Shown: positions 1 through 8,970 of the stretch, piece after piece
How positions within the stretch are numbered: position 1 is the first letter of the stretch
How the letters are laid out: every line of letters starts with the position of its first letter
Origin: an uncultured bacterium
GTDB lineage: Bacteria; UBP6; UBA1177
Direction of reading: 5' to 3'
Length of the DNA stretch: 64,000 nucleotides
NCBI GenBank assembly: GCA_905233945.1
Contig: CAJOFY010000003.1
Coordinates: 1-64,000 of the forward strand
The notes under the pieces: generated by a model
Told to the model about the DNA's origin: nothing
Seen by the model: the letters and a program-made list of their open reading frames with translations, nothing else
The model's database searches: none
Position numbers and translations under genes: made by a program

Positions 1-833
1 AGAATACAGCAGATTTCGAGATTCTCGACGCTGACCTTTCAAAAGACGGGGAATTTATCGCCCTGTCCGGTAAAAGCAGCGAACTGAAACTCTACGACAT
101 GGAAGAAAAACTGGAAAAAGGGTTTTTTCTTGAGGAAGACGAGATTTTTTCGGTAAAAATTTCACCCGACACCTCGTTCATAGCGGCTTCAGGCAAGGAC
201 AAAATATACCTTGTTTCACGTGAAACATCCGAAATAAAGAGTTCTGCATGTGAAAACAGCGGAGCGCAGAGCATAGATTTTTCTCCGGACGGGAAAAAAA
301 TAGCAGCGGTATGCGGCGACGGAATAACATTTCTTTCGGTTCCCAGCTTTAAAGAGGAAGGAAAAATCGAAATCGAAGGAAGAAAGGCTCTTTCCCTTGA
401 ATTTATGCGGGATTCATCGCTTGTCGCCGGTTTCGACAAAGGGATTCTGAGCCACATCAACACCTTGAATAATTCAATCATGGATTTCACCGGAAAGCTT
501 GATTTTTCAGCAAAAATAGCGGTTTCAGACAACGGACTCTTTGCCGCATCGACGGCTGAAAACCAGATTGTAAAACTCTGGAACCTCCGTGATCACAAGC
601 TCATGCTCACCATTTCGACAGACAAGGAACCGGCGTGCGTTCTTTTCGGCCCCGAAAAAAATTCTCTTGGCATCTGTCTCGGCGGAAACGTGAGATTCTA
701 TCCGCTTGATGTTCCCGATCTCGAACTGCCGCCGGCGGAACTGCTCCGCAAAATGGAGCTCGAAGCGGGCATGGAACTCAAGGATTTCTACCTCAAAACA
801 CTGACCAGCGAAGACATTTCGCAGAGGAAGTGA
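1..833 (+). CDS. WD40-like beta-propeller protein, 5' end outside window
   Basis: The frame is open from base 3 through the stop at 831-833, so the true start lies left of the window; an internal ATG at 99 is not needed. The translation shows repeated propeller blades with signatures such as LSKDGEFIALSG, ISPDTSFIAASG and FSPDGKKIAAVCG, each followed by a short strand ending in an aromatic or Asp-containing turn. That pattern is typical of WD40/YVTN-type repeats used for protein contacts; no catalytic motif is visible. The C-terminal 50 residues are charged and probably helical. A perfect parS-like palindrome lies in the coding sequence at 212-227 and reads V-S-R-E-T. The specific function is unknown. 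Confidence 0.75.
   Translation, partial: NTADFEILDADLSKDGEFIALSGKSSELKLYDMEEKLEKGFFLEEDEIFSVKISPDTSFIAASGKDKIYLVSRETSEIKSSACENSGAQSIDFSPDGKKIAAVCGDGITFLSVPSFKEEGKIEIEGRKALSLEFMRDSSLVAGFDKGILSHINTLNNSIMDFTGKLDFSAKIAVSDNGLFAASTAENQIVKLWNLRDHKLMLTISTDKEPACVLFGPEKNSLGICLGGNVRFYPLDVPDLELPPAELLRKMELEAGMELKDFYLKTLTSEDISQRK
212..227. other. parS-like centromere site 1 (perfect 16-mer)
   Basis: TGTTTCACGTGAAACA is a perfect 16-bp palindrome identical to the well-known bacterial parS consensus bound by ParB/Spo0J. It lies inside the WD40-like coding frame, encoding V-S-R-E-T. The match to the site at 34449 continues for eight further bases to the right. Confidence 0.85.
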
Positions 834-857
834 CTTTTAGGAAAAATATGCTATAAA
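830..857 (+). promoter_or_regulatory. sigma70-type promoter of the TraB-family gene
   Basis: GTGACT (one mismatch to TTGACT), 16-bp spacer, TATAAA, then a GCGGCG-T-run discriminator. The -35 overlaps the stop codon of the upstream gene. The layout is the same as at many other promoters in this window. Confidence 0.55.
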
Positions 858-889
858 GCGGCGTTTTTTTGTCATTTTGAGAGGATAAA

Positions 890-2083
890 ATGTCAGTTGT
901 CTCTTCTATCGAAACCCCTAAAACCAACTTAAACAAAATAACTTTCGACGACGGCAAAGTGCTCTATCTCATCGGCACGGCGCACGTTTCAGGCGATTCC
1001 GTCAAATTTGTCGAAGAGTGCATAACCGAATTCGAACCCGACACGGTTGCTGTGGAACTCGACAAGAACAGGATGGATGCCCTCAAGAACCGCAGAAAAT
1101 TCGAGGAAACCGATATTTTCGACATTTTCAAAAAGAAAAAAGTGCTCTTTTTCACGGTTCAGCTGATGATGTCGAGCTATCAGAAAAAAATCGCAGAAAA
1201 AACAGGCTCGGCGCCGGGATCTGAGTTCAAAAAAGCGATTGAAATGGCAGAGGAGAAGGAACTGAAACTTGTCAATGCCGACCGCGATATTTCGGTAACG
1301 CTGAAAAGAACTCTCAACTCGATGACATTCAAGGAAAAGGCGAAATTCATCACCGGAATGCTTTTCGGAGACGACAAGGATGTTGACGAGAAGGCGATTG
1401 AAGACCTCAAGAAAGGCGACATGCTTATGCAGCTCATCGGCGAGATGCAGGACGAATTTCCCTCGCTCAAACGGACGATTCTTGATGAGAGAGACCGCTA
1501 TCTGGCAGCAAATATAGCGCAGAATTTAGGCGAAAAAACTGTCGCAGTCGTCGGCGCGGCGCACGTTCCAGGCATTCTGCGCAGACTTCAGGAAGAAAAA
1601 CCGGAAGAAGACAACCTTGAAGACATAAACTTTGTTCCCAAAGGCTCGAAAGTCACGAAACTCATTCCCTGGCTTATTCCGCTTGTGATCATCGCAATGT
1701 TCATCTACGGATTTTTCAACGGGAACGCCCCCGACACGCTCGAAGCCGCAATGTGGTGGGTTCTGATAAACGGAACTCTTTCTGCACTCGGCTGCGCAAT
1801 CGCTTTCGGGCATCCGCTCACGATTTTAGCCGGTTTTGTCGCGGCCCCGATAACGAGCCTCAACCCGACGATCGGAGCTGGAATCGTCACCGGTTTTGTC
1901 CAGCTTTACCTCGTCAGGCCGAAAGTTATTGATTTACAGAACCTCTCGCAGGAGACGACAAAACTCAAAGGGTGGTGGAAAAACAAAATTTCGCGCGCCC
2001 TTCTCGTTTCGCTCTTTTCCTCAATCGGCAGCTCGATCGGAACTTTTGCCGCACTGCCGTTCCTTATGAAACTGCTGATGTAA
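890..2083 (+). CDS. TraB/PrgY family membrane protein
   Basis: 397 residues. The N-terminal TraB domain has the family motif GTAHVS near residue 30, an acidic stretch VAVELDKNR, and the second histidine motif VVGAAHVPGI near residue 220. About four hydrophobic segments follow between residue 255 and the C-terminus. TraB/PrgY proteins are predicted membrane-anchored metalloprotease-like proteins; in enterococci PrgY shuts off pheromone signalling, but the role of chromosomal homologues like this one is not settled. The start is supported by GAGAGGA just upstream. The gene is monocistronic with its own promoter and is convergent to mutS, sharing a hairpin across both stop codons. Confidence 0.85.
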   Translation: MSVVSSIETPKTNLNKITFDDGKVLYLIGTAHVSGDSVKFVEECITEFEPDTVAVELDKNRMDALKNRRKFEETDIFDIFKKKKVLFFTVQLMMSSYQKKIAEKTGSAPGSEFKKAIEMAEEKELKLVNADRDISVTLKRTLNSMTFKEKAKFITGMLFGDDKDVDEKAIEDLKKGDMLMQLIGEMQDEFPSLKRTILDERDRYLAANIAQNLGEKTVAVVGAAHVPGILRRLQEEKPEEDNLEDINFVPKGSKVTKLIPWLIPLVIIAMFIYGFFNGNAPDTLEAAMWWVLINGTLSALGCAIAFGHPLTILAGFVAAPITSLNPTIGAGIVTGFVQLYLVRPKVIDLQNLSQETTKLKGWWKNKISRALLVSLFSSIGSSIGTFAALPFLMKLLM

Positions 2084-2101
2084 CAGCGCTGTCAGCAGTT
2101 T
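2069..2101. terminator. bidirectional hairpin between TraB gene and mutS
   Basis: The arms AAACTGCTGA (2069-2078) and TCAGCAGTTT (2092-2101) are a perfect 10-bp inverted repeat with a 13-base loop that itself holds the palindrome CAGCGCTG. The stem spans the 3' ends of both convergent genes, including both stop codons. Placement suggests a shared terminator or 3'-end stabiliser; no long U-tract is present. Confidence 0.6.
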
Positions 2102-4689
2102 TCTTCGTCGCTTTCTTTAAGGATGTCAAACAGCTGAAAAACAATATTCATCGCTTCGCGCGGATTTATCTTTTCGGGATCAATTCTTCTCAGAACTTTT
2201 TCGATTTCGCGGAGATAGTCGGGAACTGTGTTTCTGTTCCGCTCCTCAGTCATTGAAAAAATATCGGTCTGGAGCATAGAACCGCTCTCAAAGCGCATTT
2301 TGCGGTCGAAAAGCTCCATGTTTCTGAGGATTTTTTCGGCATTTCTGATAACTTCCTTCGGCATGTCGGTGAGTTTCGCGACTTCGACGCCGAAACTTCT
2401 GCTGCTGCCTCCCTCCTCCATCTGGTAAAGGAACTTCATCTTTCCGGCGTATTCTCTGACTGTCATGTGGAAATTCGCGACTTTGGCAAAATCCTCCGCA
2501 AGTTCGGTAAGAATGTGGTAGTGCGTCGCAAACAGCGTTGTTGCGTTGATTTTTGTTATGATGTATTCGGCAATAGCGCGTGCCAGGCTGATTCCGTCGT
2601 AAGTTCCAGTTCCGCGCCCGATTTCATCGAGGATTATGAGTGATTTTTCAGTCGCTGCGTTCAGAATCGACGCGGCTTCCTTCATTTCGACAAGGAAAGT
2701 CGACTCCCCTTTTGAAAGGTTGTCGCTCGCCCCTACTCTTGTGAAAATTGCGTCAACGACTCCGATTCTTGCGCTTTCCGCGGGGACAAAACTCCCGGTC
2801 TGGGCGAGAAGGACTATGAGCGCCGTCATTCGCATCAAAGTCGATTTACCGCCCATATTCGGCCCTGTCACAACGCAGAAACGTCTGTTTTCGGAACCGA
2901 TCGAAACACTTGCCGGAACATATTTCGTCTCCTTGAGGCACGCTTCTACAACGGGATGCCTGCCGTCAACAATCTCTATTCCCTCTTCGTCTGAAATCAG
3001 CGGACGGCAGTAGTTCCTTTCAACGGCAAGTTTTGCGAAACCGCCGAAAAGATCAAGCCACGCCGTAAATTTGGCCGCCGTCAGAATGTCGTCCTTGAAT
3101 GAAGCTATCTCCGTCACTGTATCGTCGAGAATTTTAAGTTCCAGAGCTGTCAGACGATCCTTAGCCGATGAGATTTTTTCCTCAAGCTCCTTGAGTTCCG
3201 CCGTAAAATAGCGTTCCGCGTTGACAGTCGTCTGCTTTCTGATGAAATAGTCGGGAACCTGCTTCTCAAAACGCTTGCTTATCTCGAAAAAGTATCCGAA
3301 AACTTTGTTGAAACTTACTTTCAGTGTGGGTATTTTTGTTTTTTCGCGTTCCCTTGTCTCAAGCGCGACGATGTGTGAGCGCGAATTGTGGATAATGTCC
3401 GAAAGCTCGTAAACTTCTTTGGAAAAACCAGGGTCAACGAAGCCGCCGTCCCTGTAAACAAGCGGAGAATCCTCAAGAAAGCGTTTCTGCCACGACACAA
3501 CTCGCTCCTCTGTAAGTTCAAGGGGCTCTTCACCGGCAAAAAACGGCATTTTTTCGGGCATTGTCATAATATAGGAACGGAGTCTCAGCGCCGGAAGAAG
3601 CGAGCCGGCAAGCATCGATATTTCGCGCGGGCCTCCTCTTTTGACAAGAACGCGGCTGAGAATCCTCTCGAAATCCCTGATATTTCCCAAAGTATCCCTT
3701 ATCTCGCGGAGCAGAACACTCTCTTCGTACAAAGCCGAGACGCAGCTCTGCCTGAGAAGGATCCTGTCGCAGTTTTTCAGCGGATTCTTTATCACTTCGG
3801 AAAGAAGCCGTTTTCCCATCGGAGTCTGGGTTTTGTCTATCGCCCAGAGCAGAGAACCGGTCCTTTCGCCGCCGATAAGCGTTTTTTCCAGCTCAAGATT
3901 CGAAACTGTGTTGTAGTCAAGAGAAGCTGTGTCGTTGTTTTTCCACTCGACCGGAAGTCTGAGCGGCGGAAAATTGCCGAAATAAAGTGAATCGAGATAA
4001 AAAAGAAGCTGCTTCAAAGAGGCGAGAACATTCCTGTCCAAGGTGCATCCGTAAAGGCTTTCAAGGTATTCGGCAGCCGGAGCCGAAGGAATCCAGTCGT
4101 CAAATTTCCGGCGGTCGAGCACTTCGCCCGCCACAAAAGATGAACTCTCCGAAAGAACAGTCTCCCGCGGGGCTATCAGATTGACAAGATCTGAAGCCGA
4201 AACATCGCTCGCAACAGCGTAAAACACATTTCCGCAGCTGACATCGACCCAGCAGAAAAAGGCCTCCTTCCTCTTGAAAAAAACCGAGAGAAGCCAGTTG
4301 TTTCTGCTTTCATTGAGGGAAGTTTCCTCGACAACCGTGCCAGGAGTCAGTATCCGCACGATATTCCGGTCCATCGTCTTTTTCGCGTTGTCAAAATTCT
4401 CGCTCTGTTCGCAAACCGCGACTTTTTTCCCTGCTTCAAGCAGCTTTTTGATATAAAAATCGGCTGCATGCCACGGCACTCCCGCAAGAGGAATATCGGC
4501 ATCTTTGTGGCGGCTTGTCAGGGTTATTCCCAGGATTTCCGCAGCCTCTACCGCATCGTCGAAGAACATTTCGTAAAAATCACCCATGCGGAAAAAGAGG
4601 ATCGCGTCGCTGTACTGCTTTTTCATCTCGATATACTGGCGCATAGCCGGTGTCTCAAGAGCTTTTTCCATCGCGGTTTTCGCTGGCAT
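2092..4689 (-). CDS. mutS: DNA mismatch repair protein MutS
   Basis: 865 residues, full length for MutS. The N-terminal mismatch-recognition domain carries the F-x-E wedge (GDFYEMFF near residue 37). The connector, lever and clamp domains follow, then the ABC-type ATPase with Walker A GPNMGGKST near residue 608 and Walker B ILDEIGRGT. It binds mismatches and small loops and recruits MutL. The C-terminal tail holds the usual short helix-turn-helix dimerisation segment. ATG is preceded by AAGGAG. It lies 49 bp downstream of prs on the same strand and has no obvious promoter of its own, so it is probably co-transcribed with prs. Confidence 0.97.
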   Translation of the reverse strand: MPAKTAMEKALETPAMRQYIEMKKQYSDAILFFRMGDFYEMFFDDAVEAAEILGITLTSRHKDADIPLAGVPWHAADFYIKKLLEAGKKVAVCEQSENFDNAKKTMDRNIVRILTPGTVVEETSLNESRNNWLLSVFFKRKEAFFCWVDVSCGNVFYAVASDVSASDLVNLIAPRETVLSESSSFVAGEVLDRRKFDDWIPSAPAAEYLESLYGCTLDRNVLASLKQLLFYLDSLYFGNFPPLRLPVEWKNNDTASLDYNTVSNLELEKTLIGGERTGSLLWAIDKTQTPMGKRLLSEVIKNPLKNCDRILLRQSCVSALYEESVLLREIRDTLGNIRDFERILSRVLVKRGGPREISMLAGSLLPALRLRSYIMTMPEKMPFFAGEEPLELTEERVVSWQKRFLEDSPLVYRDGGFVDPGFSKEVYELSDIIHNSRSHIVALETREREKTKIPTLKVSFNKVFGYFFEISKRFEKQVPDYFIRKQTTVNAERYFTAELKELEEKISSAKDRLTALELKILDDTVTEIASFKDDILTAAKFTAWLDLFGGFAKLAVERNYCRPLISDEEGIEIVDGRHPVVEACLKETKYVPASVSIGSENRRFCVVTGPNMGGKSTLMRMTALIVLLAQTGSFVPAESARIGVVDAIFTRVGASDNLSKGESTFLVEMKEAASILNAATEKSLIILDEIGRGTGTYDGISLARAIAEYIITKINATTLFATHYHILTELAEDFAKVANFHMTVREYAGKMKFLYQMEEGGSSRSFGVEVAKLTDMPKEVIRNAEKILRNMELFDRKMRFESGSMLQTDIFSMTEERNRNTVPDYLREIEKVLRRIDPEKINPREAMNIVFQLFDILKESDEENC

Positions 4690-4738
4690 AGCAACTCCTT
4701 TACTTATCAGATTTTTGAGGAAACAAGGTGTTCAAGGC

Positions 4739-5767
4739 TTAGGATTCCAGAATATTGGAGATCGATTCCATATGGTTTATGCTGTAAACGACTTTCGCGA
4801 AGAATCTCGCGACATCGACTTCATTGTACCACGGATGGTCTTTCCGGAACTGTTCACCGCGGAAAACGGCGTTCGTGCCGGTAACACTGCGGACAAAACC
4901 GTCGGCGTAAGCCTTGTCGAGTTTCGCCACAGCCTCGCCGTTGAAGAACGGGAAAGTGCAGAAAACATCGATATTTTTAGCGCCGAATTCGTGAAGTTTC
5001 TGGCATGCCGCGATCAGTGTTCCGCCTGTTGCGATCATATCGTCGACAATGACAACATCCTTGCCCTCGACGCTGCCTACCAGTTTGGTATCGACAACGG
5101 TCGAAGCCTTGGAATAATCGCGTTCCTTGACGATAAGCGCCATATCTGTCTGCAATTCGCGTGAATAGTATCTTGCGGTTTCAGCCGAACCGACATCAGG
5201 AGCGACGACAACTGTATTTTCAGTAATGATGTTTCTTCTTTTCATTGAGTTCATAAGCTGTCTCGATGCGTGGAGGTTGTCAAGACGCGCAACATGGAAG
5301 AAACCGGAAATCGCCTCTGCGTGGATATCGATCGTGAGAACTCTCGACGCACCGCTTGCCTCGATGAATGAAGCGACCATCGAAGCTGTAACGCTCTCGC
5401 GCCCTTTTCTGCGTTCCTGACGTGCATTCGGAAACTGCGGAATAACAGCCGTGATCGAAGCCGCATCGCTGTTGTGGACTGCATTCAGCGCTGTTGCCAG
5501 AGCCATGAGGTTGTCGTTTACCGAATAAGGCGAAAGCGGATCATCCATAAGCTGGACGACATAAACATCCATGCCGCGGATTGGCTCGTCAATCGAAGTC
5601 TTGATTTCGCCGTTTGCGAAGTGCGTCTCGGTGCTCGGAATATAACGGAAACGCTCCTCAAGATGCTCCTTTCTGTATTTGTCCTTCAGATATTCGACCA
5701 TTGCATCGGCAAAAACCTTGCCGGAATTGCAAGCAACAATACCAAGCTGACCACGATCCGCACTCAT
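4739..5767 (-). CDS. prs: ribose-phosphate pyrophosphokinase (PRPP synthetase)
   Basis: 342 residues, slightly longer than the usual 310-320. It makes phosphoribosyl pyrophosphate from ribose-5-phosphate and ATP for nucleotide, His and Trp synthesis. Visible are the ATP/ribose-phosphate region (ARQERR), the metal-binding His motif TIDIHAEAISGFF and the PRPP-binding loop VVIVDDMIATGGT. The segment QFPNARQERRKGRES departs from the commonest bacterial sequence but keeps the catalytic Arg and Lys. The start is backed by CGGAGG. It leads a probable prs-mutS transcript with a promoter at 5804-5831. Confidence 0.95.
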   Translation of the reverse strand: MSADRGQLGIVACNSGKVFADAMVEYLKDKYRKEHLEERFRYIPSTETHFANGEIKTSIDEPIRGMDVYVVQLMDDPLSPYSVNDNLMALATALNAVHNSDAASITAVIPQFPNARQERRKGRESVTASMVASFIEASGASRVLTIDIHAEAISGFFHVARLDNLHASRQLMNSMKRRNIITENTVVVAPDVGSAETARYYSRELQTDMALIVKERDYSKASTVVDTKLVGSVEGKDVVIVDDMIATGGTLIAACQKLHEFGAKNIDVFCTFPFFNGEAVAKLDKAYADGFVRSVTGTNAVFRGEQFRKDHPWYNEVDVARFFAKVVYSINHMESISNILES

Positions 5768-5803
5768 TTTTTTACCTCCGAGAGTTATTCAAACAACCGC
5801 TGA

Positions 5804-5831
5804 AAAATACCGATTTTCATATTTTCTGCAA
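5804..5831 (-). promoter_or_regulatory. promoter of prs(-mutS)
   Basis: Read on the minus strand: TTGCAG, 16 bp, TATTTT, then TCAGCGG. It sits about 40 bp upstream of the prs start codon. Confidence 0.6.
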
Positions 5832-5843
5832 GTTTTAAAAGGC

Positions 5844-8294
5844 TTATTTTTTTTCGCGGAACATAAGTTCCTTGAGATTTTTTTCCTCGTCTTTCTCCAT
5901 TTTCTGCTTTTCGTCTTCGTAGCGTTTTTTCATCTCCTCGGGCCTGAATTTGGGATAATCCCTGATAATTTTGAGGAAATTCTGCGCCGCGAAGTAGTGC
6001 ATTCCGCGTTTTGCATACATATTCGCCACTTCGAGCTGCCAGTACGGATTTCTCGAAACTTCGGCTGCCCGCTCCATATATTTGAAGCCTGTAGCCTGGT
6101 TCTGTGCGGCAAATTCACGTTTGGAAAGCCAGCGGTAGTAGTTCCCGAGGTTACCTGAACTTCTTAGAGTCATGTTTTTGAGGCTGCTTTCGACAAGGTT
6201 CTGAGCCTCGGAATCAAGGTGGAGCGAACAGTATGCCGCGGTGAGATAATCGCCGAATTTCTGAGTCAGATCGGCTCCTTTCATGTAAAGGTCGAACGCC
6301 TCTTTGTAAAGTTTGTCCTTCTCGAGGATCATTCCGTTGTAAATAAGCAGCTGGCCCCGTTCGAAATCACTTAAATTCTTGTTTTCACTCTGTATTTTCC
6401 GAATCATCTCCAGAGCTTCGTCGTATTTTTTCTCCTTCAGCATGTTCCTGATGACCGAAATGAAGAAAACATCCTGATTTTTATTGGCAAAATCAAGCGC
6501 CGCCGCGTTGCTGTCCGAAATTTTGAAAATAAACCTTTCGAGCGGCTTTTTTGTTGTTTCGTCCAGCGAAACAATTTCGGTTATCCGCTCCTGCAAACCG
6601 AAGAAAATCAGTCTGTCATAAATCGTGTCAAGCACTCTCGTATATTTTATGCCGGCAATTTCAAGAGCATGTTTAAAGAAAACCATCGCCTGGTCATAAG
6701 CACCTATGCGGAGAAGATAAACCCCGTTGATGTAGTGGCTGAAATAGTAGTTCGGTGCCTTTGCAAGCGCGGCAGAGAGCTCCGTTCCGGCAGAAACGGC
6801 AAGTTCACGGTTCCCTGAATTGAGTTTGTCGACACCTTTGCCCAGCGGAATTTTGAAATTTGCAGGCTGCATATAAACCGCCTCTTCGTAAGGCAGTTTC
6901 TCTCCTTCCGGCAGATAACCCAAAAGTCTCTGCCCACTTTCAGTTGCCGTAAAAATCATTGTTGTCAGTGACAAAACCGCCAGACACGCGAGCGAAACTA
7001 TTTTTTTGTTTCCGCGGATTTCAACCGGTTTAACAAGAAGCACCAGCACCAGCACGACCGGAAAAAGTGTCGAGAAATTGTGGAGATTGAAATCCACCGT
7101 GTTGTGCATGACAACGAAAAAAAGTACCGCCATAAGGCCGTTTTTCCGCTTTGTCTCGCGCTTTCCCAAGATGACGAGAGCTGCAAAACCGGCAAAAACA
7201 AGGAGCGCAAAAAAGATTCCCGTTTCAAGAACAAACTGTATCGGCTCGTTTTCAAGCTCGCTCGCATAGCGCCAGAGATTCGACTGATAGTAAGAAAAAA
7301 CCTTTGAAAAACTGCCCAGCCCCGAACCGGTGACAAAAAAATCGAAGAAATAGTCTTTTGCCCTCGCTATATCGTCAAATTTGTTGAAATAATTCTCCCG
7401 TCCGAAATCAAATTCCCGCTCGAGGAGCTTCAGGCCCGTCTGATAAACAAAAACAAGAACCAGAATCAGAGCGGCGACAGGCAGATGGAGCCTGTAACCT
7501 TCCAGTTTTTTCGCCGACTTTCTGTTGATGAAGAAAAACAGTACCAAAGCTGCAAGATAAGCGGCTATGCCGCCGCGGGAAAGAGTTGCTGCGACCGCTG
7601 CGGAATGAAGGAAAAAGAGCGAAGCGTAAAAGATTTTCTTTCTCGGAAAATCGGTCGTGTATATCGAAGTGAGCGCGAGAAGCCCCGAAATTCCGAAGTA
7701 TGCCGCAGCGTGGTTGGTGTTGATAAGTATCGATTCAATGAGAAAGCCACCGTGACGCAGCCTTCCGTAAAGCCATGCGTCGGTCTGCAGGAACCTGAGA
7801 ACGACAGAAAGAACTATCGCGACAGTCGAAATCAGAATCACCGTGTCGATCGTATTCTGTTTCCACTTTTTGTTGCCCAGAAAAATATTTCTCGCCAAGA
7901 TGCACGAAAGAAATATCAGCGTCAGCACCCGGAATACGGAATAAAGCGTATCTGTAACCGACATCGTGAGCGGATGCGCGCCTCTTCCCTCCAAAGTATG
8001 AAAAAAATAACCCTGTGGAGAAAGTATTTTAAGCAGCGCCTCCGGAAGCGGAACAAGCTGCAGAAGCGCAAAAACGATTATCGCGGCAAAAGGAAAAACG
8101 ACCGATGAAACGGCAAACGACTTTTTCGTTGCCAGCAGATAAACCGAATAGCAGAACATCGCGAAAGCGCCGATGAACATGATAACCAGATTGGTTCCGG
8201 TGTGTGAATAGACTCCGCCCAGAAGGAAAGGCGGCAGAACAAAAAAGATGCCGGAAGAAAGCATCAGAAACAAAAGTTTTATTTTACTGCTCAC
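5844..8294 (-). CDS. O-antigen-ligase-like membrane protein with C-terminal TPRs
   Basis: 816 residues. The first ~430 residues form ten or more transmembrane segments with Wzy/WaaL family features: a conserved Arg in TLSRGGIAAY, NTNHAAAYF in an outer loop, GSGLGSF and IQFVLETGI. This half resembles the Wzy_C superfamily that polymerises or ligates undecaprenyl-linked O-chains. The second half is soluble, helical and TPR-like, ending in a very basic/acidic tail. Such ligase-TPR fusions also glycosylate proteins in some bacteria, so the acceptor cannot be named. The start is GTG with GAGAGG upstream. It follows the PqiC-like lipoprotein gene on the same strand after 67 bp. Confidence 0.75.
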   Translation of the reverse strand: MSSKIKLLFLMLSSGIFFVLPPFLLGGVYSHTGTNLVIMFIGAFAMFCYSVYLLATKKSFAVSSVVFPFAAIIVFALLQLVPLPEALLKILSPQGYFFHTLEGRGAHPLTMSVTDTLYSVFRVLTLIFLSCILARNIFLGNKKWKQNTIDTVILISTVAIVLSVVLRFLQTDAWLYGRLRHGGFLIESILINTNHAAAYFGISGLLALTSIYTTDFPRKKIFYASLFFLHSAAVAATLSRGGIAAYLAALVLFFFINRKSAKKLEGYRLHLPVAALILVLVFVYQTGLKLLEREFDFGRENYFNKFDDIARAKDYFFDFFVTGSGLGSFSKVFSYYQSNLWRYASELENEPIQFVLETGIFFALLVFAGFAALVILGKRETKRKNGLMAVLFFVVMHNTVDFNLHNFSTLFPVVLVLVLLVKPVEIRGNKKIVSLACLAVLSLTTMIFTATESGQRLLGYLPEGEKLPYEEAVYMQPANFKIPLGKGVDKLNSGNRELAVSAGTELSAALAKAPNYYFSHYINGVYLLRIGAYDQAMVFFKHALEIAGIKYTRVLDTIYDRLIFFGLQERITEIVSLDETTKKPLERFIFKISDSNAAALDFANKNQDVFFISVIRNMLKEKKYDEALEMIRKIQSENKNLSDFERGQLLIYNGMILEKDKLYKEAFDLYMKGADLTQKFGDYLTAAYCSLHLDSEAQNLVESSLKNMTLRSSGNLGNYYRWLSKREFAAQNQATGFKYMERAAEVSRNPYWQLEVANMYAKRGMHYFAAQNFLKIIRDYPKFRPEEMKKRYEDEKQKMEKDEEKNLKELMFREKK

Positions 8295-8321
8295 TTAAAA
8301 ACCTCTCATTTTACGGTGTTC

Positions 8322-8336
8322 GCCGGATTTTCCGGC
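8322..8336 (-). terminator. short GC-rich stem-loop in the lipoprotein/ligase gap
   Basis: GCCGGA, three-base loop, TCCGGC. The stem is perfect but no U-tract follows on the minus strand, so it may be an mRNA-stabilising or attenuating hairpin rather than a full terminator. Confidence 0.3.
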
Positions 8337-8361
8337 ATAGATTCTTCTGTCAAACCTGCGT

Positions 8362-8970
8362 TTAATCGGAATTCTCAAGAGTTTCGTAAATTTTTGAAAT
8401 AAAGACTTCAAGTTCTTCTTCGATGATCCCGCCCATTACGCGGACAACGTCAACCGGCTTATTTCCTTCGACTTTCTGCTTTCTGTCAAAAGAGTGGGCA
8501 ACGATAACGTCCGTTGTCTTGTAGTCTTTGAGTTCAAAATTTATCGCGACTCTGGCATAACTTTTTTCATCTTCGATCACTTCGTCAAGAGCAAGGATCC
8601 TTCCGCTCAGAACATAGTTGGGTTTCTTGTCTATCGTCAGGATTATATCGGAGAAAATCTGTCTCTTCGAGAAATGGTTGGAGACGAGGTCGGTTATCAT
8701 GTCTGCCGGTTTCGAAGCCCAGAAGTGAGTGTTGTAGTAGAACATCTCTTCTAAAGACGTCCTGTAAACGAGATTGTATCTCTTGTAAACTTTGTCGGCG
8801 TCGAAAGCTTTGATTCTGAGAGTCGCATTTATCGGCTGAGACGCGCTTTTTTTCGGCTGGTAGTAAACCTGATAGTAGTGCTTGAGCGGCGCTTTCGACG
8901 AGAATAGCGAGCAGGAAGAAACTGCGAAAAGTGAAAGCAGACAAACGATCAAAGCGACTGTTTTTTTCAT
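8362..8970 (-). CDS. PqiC/ABC-transport auxiliary lipoprotein
   Basis: 202 residues. An N-terminal signal with lipobox (AVSSC, Cys20) predicts an outer-membrane lipoprotein. The body matches the ABC-type transport auxiliary family: a YYQVYY opening strand, a middle segment with RIKAFDADKVY, and a C-terminal helix ending in EVFISKIYETLENSD. Such proteins partner Mce/MlaD proteins in phospholipid trafficking between membranes. The ATG overlaps the stop of the mlaD-like gene by four bases, so the two are translationally coupled. No permease or ATPase of the system is adjacent. Confidence 0.75.
   Translation of the reverse strand: MKKTVALIVCLLSLFAVSSCSLFSSKAPLKHYYQVYYQPKKSASQPINATLRIKAFDADKVYKRYNLVYRTSLEEMFYYNTHFWASKPADMITDLVSNHFSKRQIFSDIILTIDKKPNYVLSGRILALDEVIEDEKSYARVAINFELKDYKTTDVIVAHSFDRKQKVEGNKPVDVVRVMGGIIEEELEVFISKIYETLENSD

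Noticed and set aside
3387..3395. TGTGGATAA (DnaA box) in mutS
   Set aside because: Isolated, coding, far from dnaA; expected by chance.
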